From NCBI GenBank assembly GCA_019242065.1, contig JAFAWJ010001078.1:1-7883 (forward strand): a stretch of DNA of 7,883 nucleotides, in the 5' to 3' direction. Shown piece after piece: positions 6,416 to 7,883 of this stretch (positions are counted from its first letter, which is position 1; each line of letters starts with the position of its first letter). Under the pieces are notes generated by a model. That model saw only the letters and a program-made list of their open reading frames with translations, was not told the DNA's origin and did not search any database. The translations under genes were made by a program, and so were the position numbers. This DNA comes from Chloroflexota bacterium (lineage in GTDB: Bacteria > Chloroflexota > UBA6077 > CF-72).

Positions 6416-6661
6416 TTAGCGAGTGGGGAAGCGCAGATACATCGGCGGCATGTCCGCGAAGTCGCGCCGCTCGACCACGCCCTCCTTGACGAGCCCTTCG
6501 AGGATGAATCGACAGCGTCGCTGGCTGATGCCGAGTTTGTCGGCGAGGGAGTAGGCCGACTCGGAGATGCCGGCGGGCGACTCGATGAAGTCGCGGACGC
6601 GCTGCGCATCCGGCGGCACCTCCGTCTCGGAGCGGGCCGGTCTGATCCACAACAAGTTCAT
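6416..6661 (-). CDS. Small winged-helix DNA-binding protein, 81 aa
   Basis: This is probably a compact transcription factor. Residues 19-76 look like a single winged helix-turn-helix: a first helix DAQRVRDFIES, a turn region SAYSLADKLGISQRRCRFILEGL in which LADKLGIS and the following helix form the HTH, then VKEGVVERRDF and PPMYLRF as the wing. No ligand-binding or dimerisation domain is present, so it acts alone, through a partner, or as a redox or metal switch (it has one cysteine, in QRRCRF). The ATG at 6661 is the only good start, without a clear ribosome site. It heads the minus-strand unit with the YggX-like and lipoprotein genes (10-nt gap) and faces the 183-bp spacer shared with the secreted-protein gene, where it might bind. 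It could also be a ribosome- or RNA-linked winged helix; targets are not visible. Confidence 0.72.
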   Translation of the reverse strand: MNLLWIRPARSETEVPPDAQRVRDFIESPAGISESAYSLADKLGISQRRCRFILEGLVKEGVVERRDFADMPPMYLRFPTR

Positions 6662-6844
6662 GCGAGTCGGTAGGTCCGTCCGGATGTCATCTCGTTGAGC
6701 CTAGCGATCAGAGATAACAGCCGCGTTACAACCGGCGTCATGCGGATCACAAACGTGTCTCTTACGTCATGATTACGGTTTACTGGGGGTCGGTAACTGG
6801 CTGACGATGCAACACGTTCTCCAGACACGATGAGGAGGGCACCG
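6662..6844. promoter_or_regulatory. Divergent intergenic region between the winged-helix gene and the secreted-protein gene
   Basis: This 183-bp spacer is less GC-rich than its flanks and must hold the promoters of both divergent units. No convincing -35/-10 pair can be named. Two features stand out: CGTCATG occurs at 6736-6742 and again at 6765-6771, 29 bp apart, and TTACG occurs at 6762-6766 and 6773-6777, an 11-bp spacing. Helically phased repeats of this sort can be operator half-sites, possibly for the adjacent winged-helix protein, but no site is demonstrated. Confidence 0.4.
6833..6838 (+). promoter_or_regulatory. Strong Shine-Dalgarno site
   Basis: AGGAGG lies 6 nt before the ATG at 6845, an ideal site that fixes the start of the secreted-protein gene. 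It contrasts with the response regulator and the small minus-strand genes in this window, which have weak or no ribosome sites. Confidence 0.85.
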
Positions 6845-7883
6845 ATGCGCTCTGGTCTCTTCGAGAGGGCGACGTCTTCGCCCGTAGTTCGGCGAGTGGC
6901 CCCCTGGGCAGTCGTCGTGCTGATCGGGGCGGTGTTGATAGGCGTGCTCCCGAGCGCCCAGGCGCAGACCGGGTCAAGCGCTGCCGACGCGATTCCCATC
7001 GGCACCGACGGTCACTTCGCGGGCACCGCCCCCGCCAGTTCGAGCCTCTGGTACAAGTTCAACTACAACGGTGGCGGCCAGCAGGTCACGACGACGTTGA
7101 ACTTCCAGCCGCCCGACTCGACCCGTCTCGACCTGTTCTATTTCACGGGCGATCCGAACAATCCCACGCAGTACGGCCTCAGTTCGTCGCTCGACAACAA
7201 CACGCGCACGATCAGCTACACCGATCCTGGTGGACCGCGAAACGTGTTCATCAAGGTCGAGAACGATCATCCAGATCGGTCCGTGAGCTTCGTCGGGTCG
7301 TTGAGTCCGACCTCGGCCATCGCGACGCCGACTGCCACGCCAAACGGCTTGACGGCCACCCCACAGGTCACACCCACGGCTGGTCCCGTGGCGGGCAGCG
7401 CCACCAGCGCGATCCTGATCACCGACAACAGCGGCGTCTTCTCGGGCACGATCGGCCCCAACCAGGCGGTGTGGTATCGCGTGTACTACGGCAATCCCGG
7501 CGCCGACATGACGATCAGCTTCAACATCTCGCCGACTGCCGACAACGCTGACATGAATGTCTTCAGCGGCACGGACCCCAACAACCTGGCATCGAGCCAG
7601 CAAAGCGGCAGTCAGGTGCGCAACAGCAACGTCATCTCGCGTCACGTGAACTTCCCGAGTGCGCAGTACGTATTCGTGAGTCTGGGCAATAACGGCAGCA
7701 TCGTGCAGGCCTACGGTGGCTCGATCAACCCGTTCACCGCTCCCCCGACAACCGTTACGCCGACACCAGCCACACCGGTCGCGACAGGCACGACAACCGC
7801 CGGCCCCACGTCGACGCCAGCCCCGGTGCCCACCGCGGTGCCCGTCGCACACGACCAGCAGTACTACGCCCAGACCGGTTTCC
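6845..7883 (+). CDS. Secreted modular protein with tandem beta-sandwich domains (3' truncated)
   Basis: The frame is open from the ATG at 6845 to the window edge (346 residues seen, no stop). The N-terminus is a signal peptide: an Arg-bearing start, the hydrophobic stretch WAVVVLIGAVLIGVL (21-35) and a likely cleavage after AQA (40). Two similar modules of about 110 residues follow (about 44-152 and 184-296). Each has a G.F.GT start, then W-Y-(K/R) (69-71 and 210-212) and an F..GTDPNN-like segment, a pattern close to bacterial pre-peptidase C-terminal (PPC-type) beta-sandwiches. Thr/Pro-rich linkers separate them (about 153-183 and 297-335). A third segment begins HDQQYYAQTGF, which resembles the start of a repeat seen in other Chloroflexota secreted proteins (from memory). 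No catalytic domain is visible, so a structural, adhesive or substrate-binding role is inferred; the missing C-terminus could change this. Expression is helped by a strong ribosome site. Confidence 0.85.
   Translation, partial: MRSGLFERATSSPVVRRVAPWAVVVLIGAVLIGVLPSAQAQTGSSAADAIPIGTDGHFAGTAPASSSLWYKFNYNGGGQQVTTTLNFQPPDSTRLDLFYFTGDPNNPTQYGLSSSLDNNTRTISYTDPGGPRNVFIKVENDHPDRSVSFVGSLSPTSAIATPTATPNGLTATPQVTPTAGPVAGSATSAILITDNSGVFSGTIGPNQAVWYRVYYGNPGADMTISFNISPTADNADMNVFSGTDPNNLASSQQSGSQVRNSNVISRHVNFPSAQYVFVSLGNNGSIVQAYGGSINPFTAPPTTVTPTPATPVATGTTTAGPTSTPAPVPTAVPVAHDQQYYAQTGF
6974..7732 (+). repeat. Two tandem protein modules separated by a Thr/Pro linker
   Basis: At the protein level, 6974-7300 and 7394-7732 encode two alignable modules of about 110 residues. 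Shared landmarks are the opening SA..AI.I, the G.F.GT turn, the WY(K/R) core strand, the aspartate-rich (L/M)(D/N)(L/V)F segment, G-D-PNN and a closing G-S-(L/I)-(S/N)-P. The DNA copies have diverged too far to recombine easily. The duplication is old, or the modules were acquired separately. Confidence 0.65.

Noticed and set aside
6406..6609. N-terminal extension of the YggX-like protein
   Set aside because: Ser/Pro/Arg-rich sequence that overlaps the winged-helix gene in another frame; family length agrees with the ATG at 6405.
6658..7005. 115-residue minus-strand open frame across the divergent spacer
   Set aside because: It runs antisense to the signal peptide of the secreted protein and through the promoter region, with no domain-like content.

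Overview
The window is GC-rich, densely coded DNA from a bacterium. The likely source is Chloroflexota or a near relative. This is inferred from the style of the secreted proteins (Thr/Pro-rich linkers of the TPTATP kind, a GH-type lipoprotein, repeated beta-sandwich modules), the frequent GTG starts and the GTGA start/stop overlaps. No rRNA or marker gene is present to prove the taxon. No tRNA, CRISPR array, insertion sequence, phage gene or defence system was found.

Layout, left to right. (1) 1-2165, plus strand: the end of an ABC exporter ATPase gene and its large multi-pass permease, joined by a GTGA overlap. (2) 2158-2361, minus strand: a small unrecognised protein whose stop overlaps the permease stop by 8 bp. 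(3) 2362-2546: a divergent control region with two CRP-type palindromes, TGTGA-N6-TCAC(A/G), 23 bp apart, and a possible leaderless promoter. (4) 2547-4630, plus strand: an OmpR-family response regulator and its histidine kinase, again joined by a GTGA overlap. (5) 6661-4546, minus strand: a tight three-gene unit of a winged-helix protein, a YggX/iron-trafficking-like protein carrying two CxxC pairs, and a lipoprotein with a clan GH-A glycoside-hydrolase-like barrel. The end of the last gene runs 85 bp into the kinase gene. (6) 6845-7883, plus strand: a secreted protein of tandem beta-sandwich modules, cut off by the window edge.

Working together: the ABC pair and the two-component pair are each self-contained operons. 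A cAMP-type (CRP/GlxR-like) regulator may control the two-component operon and the divergent small gene from shared sites. The minus-strand unit and the secreted gene diverge from a 183-bp spacer. This places a candidate DNA-binding protein beside two cell-surface proteins, so local control of surface functions is possible but not shown. The clearest points for follow-up are the paired CRP-type sites, the four-cysteine YggX-like protein and the long convergent overlap. Nothing in the window amounts to a clearly new multi-gene system.
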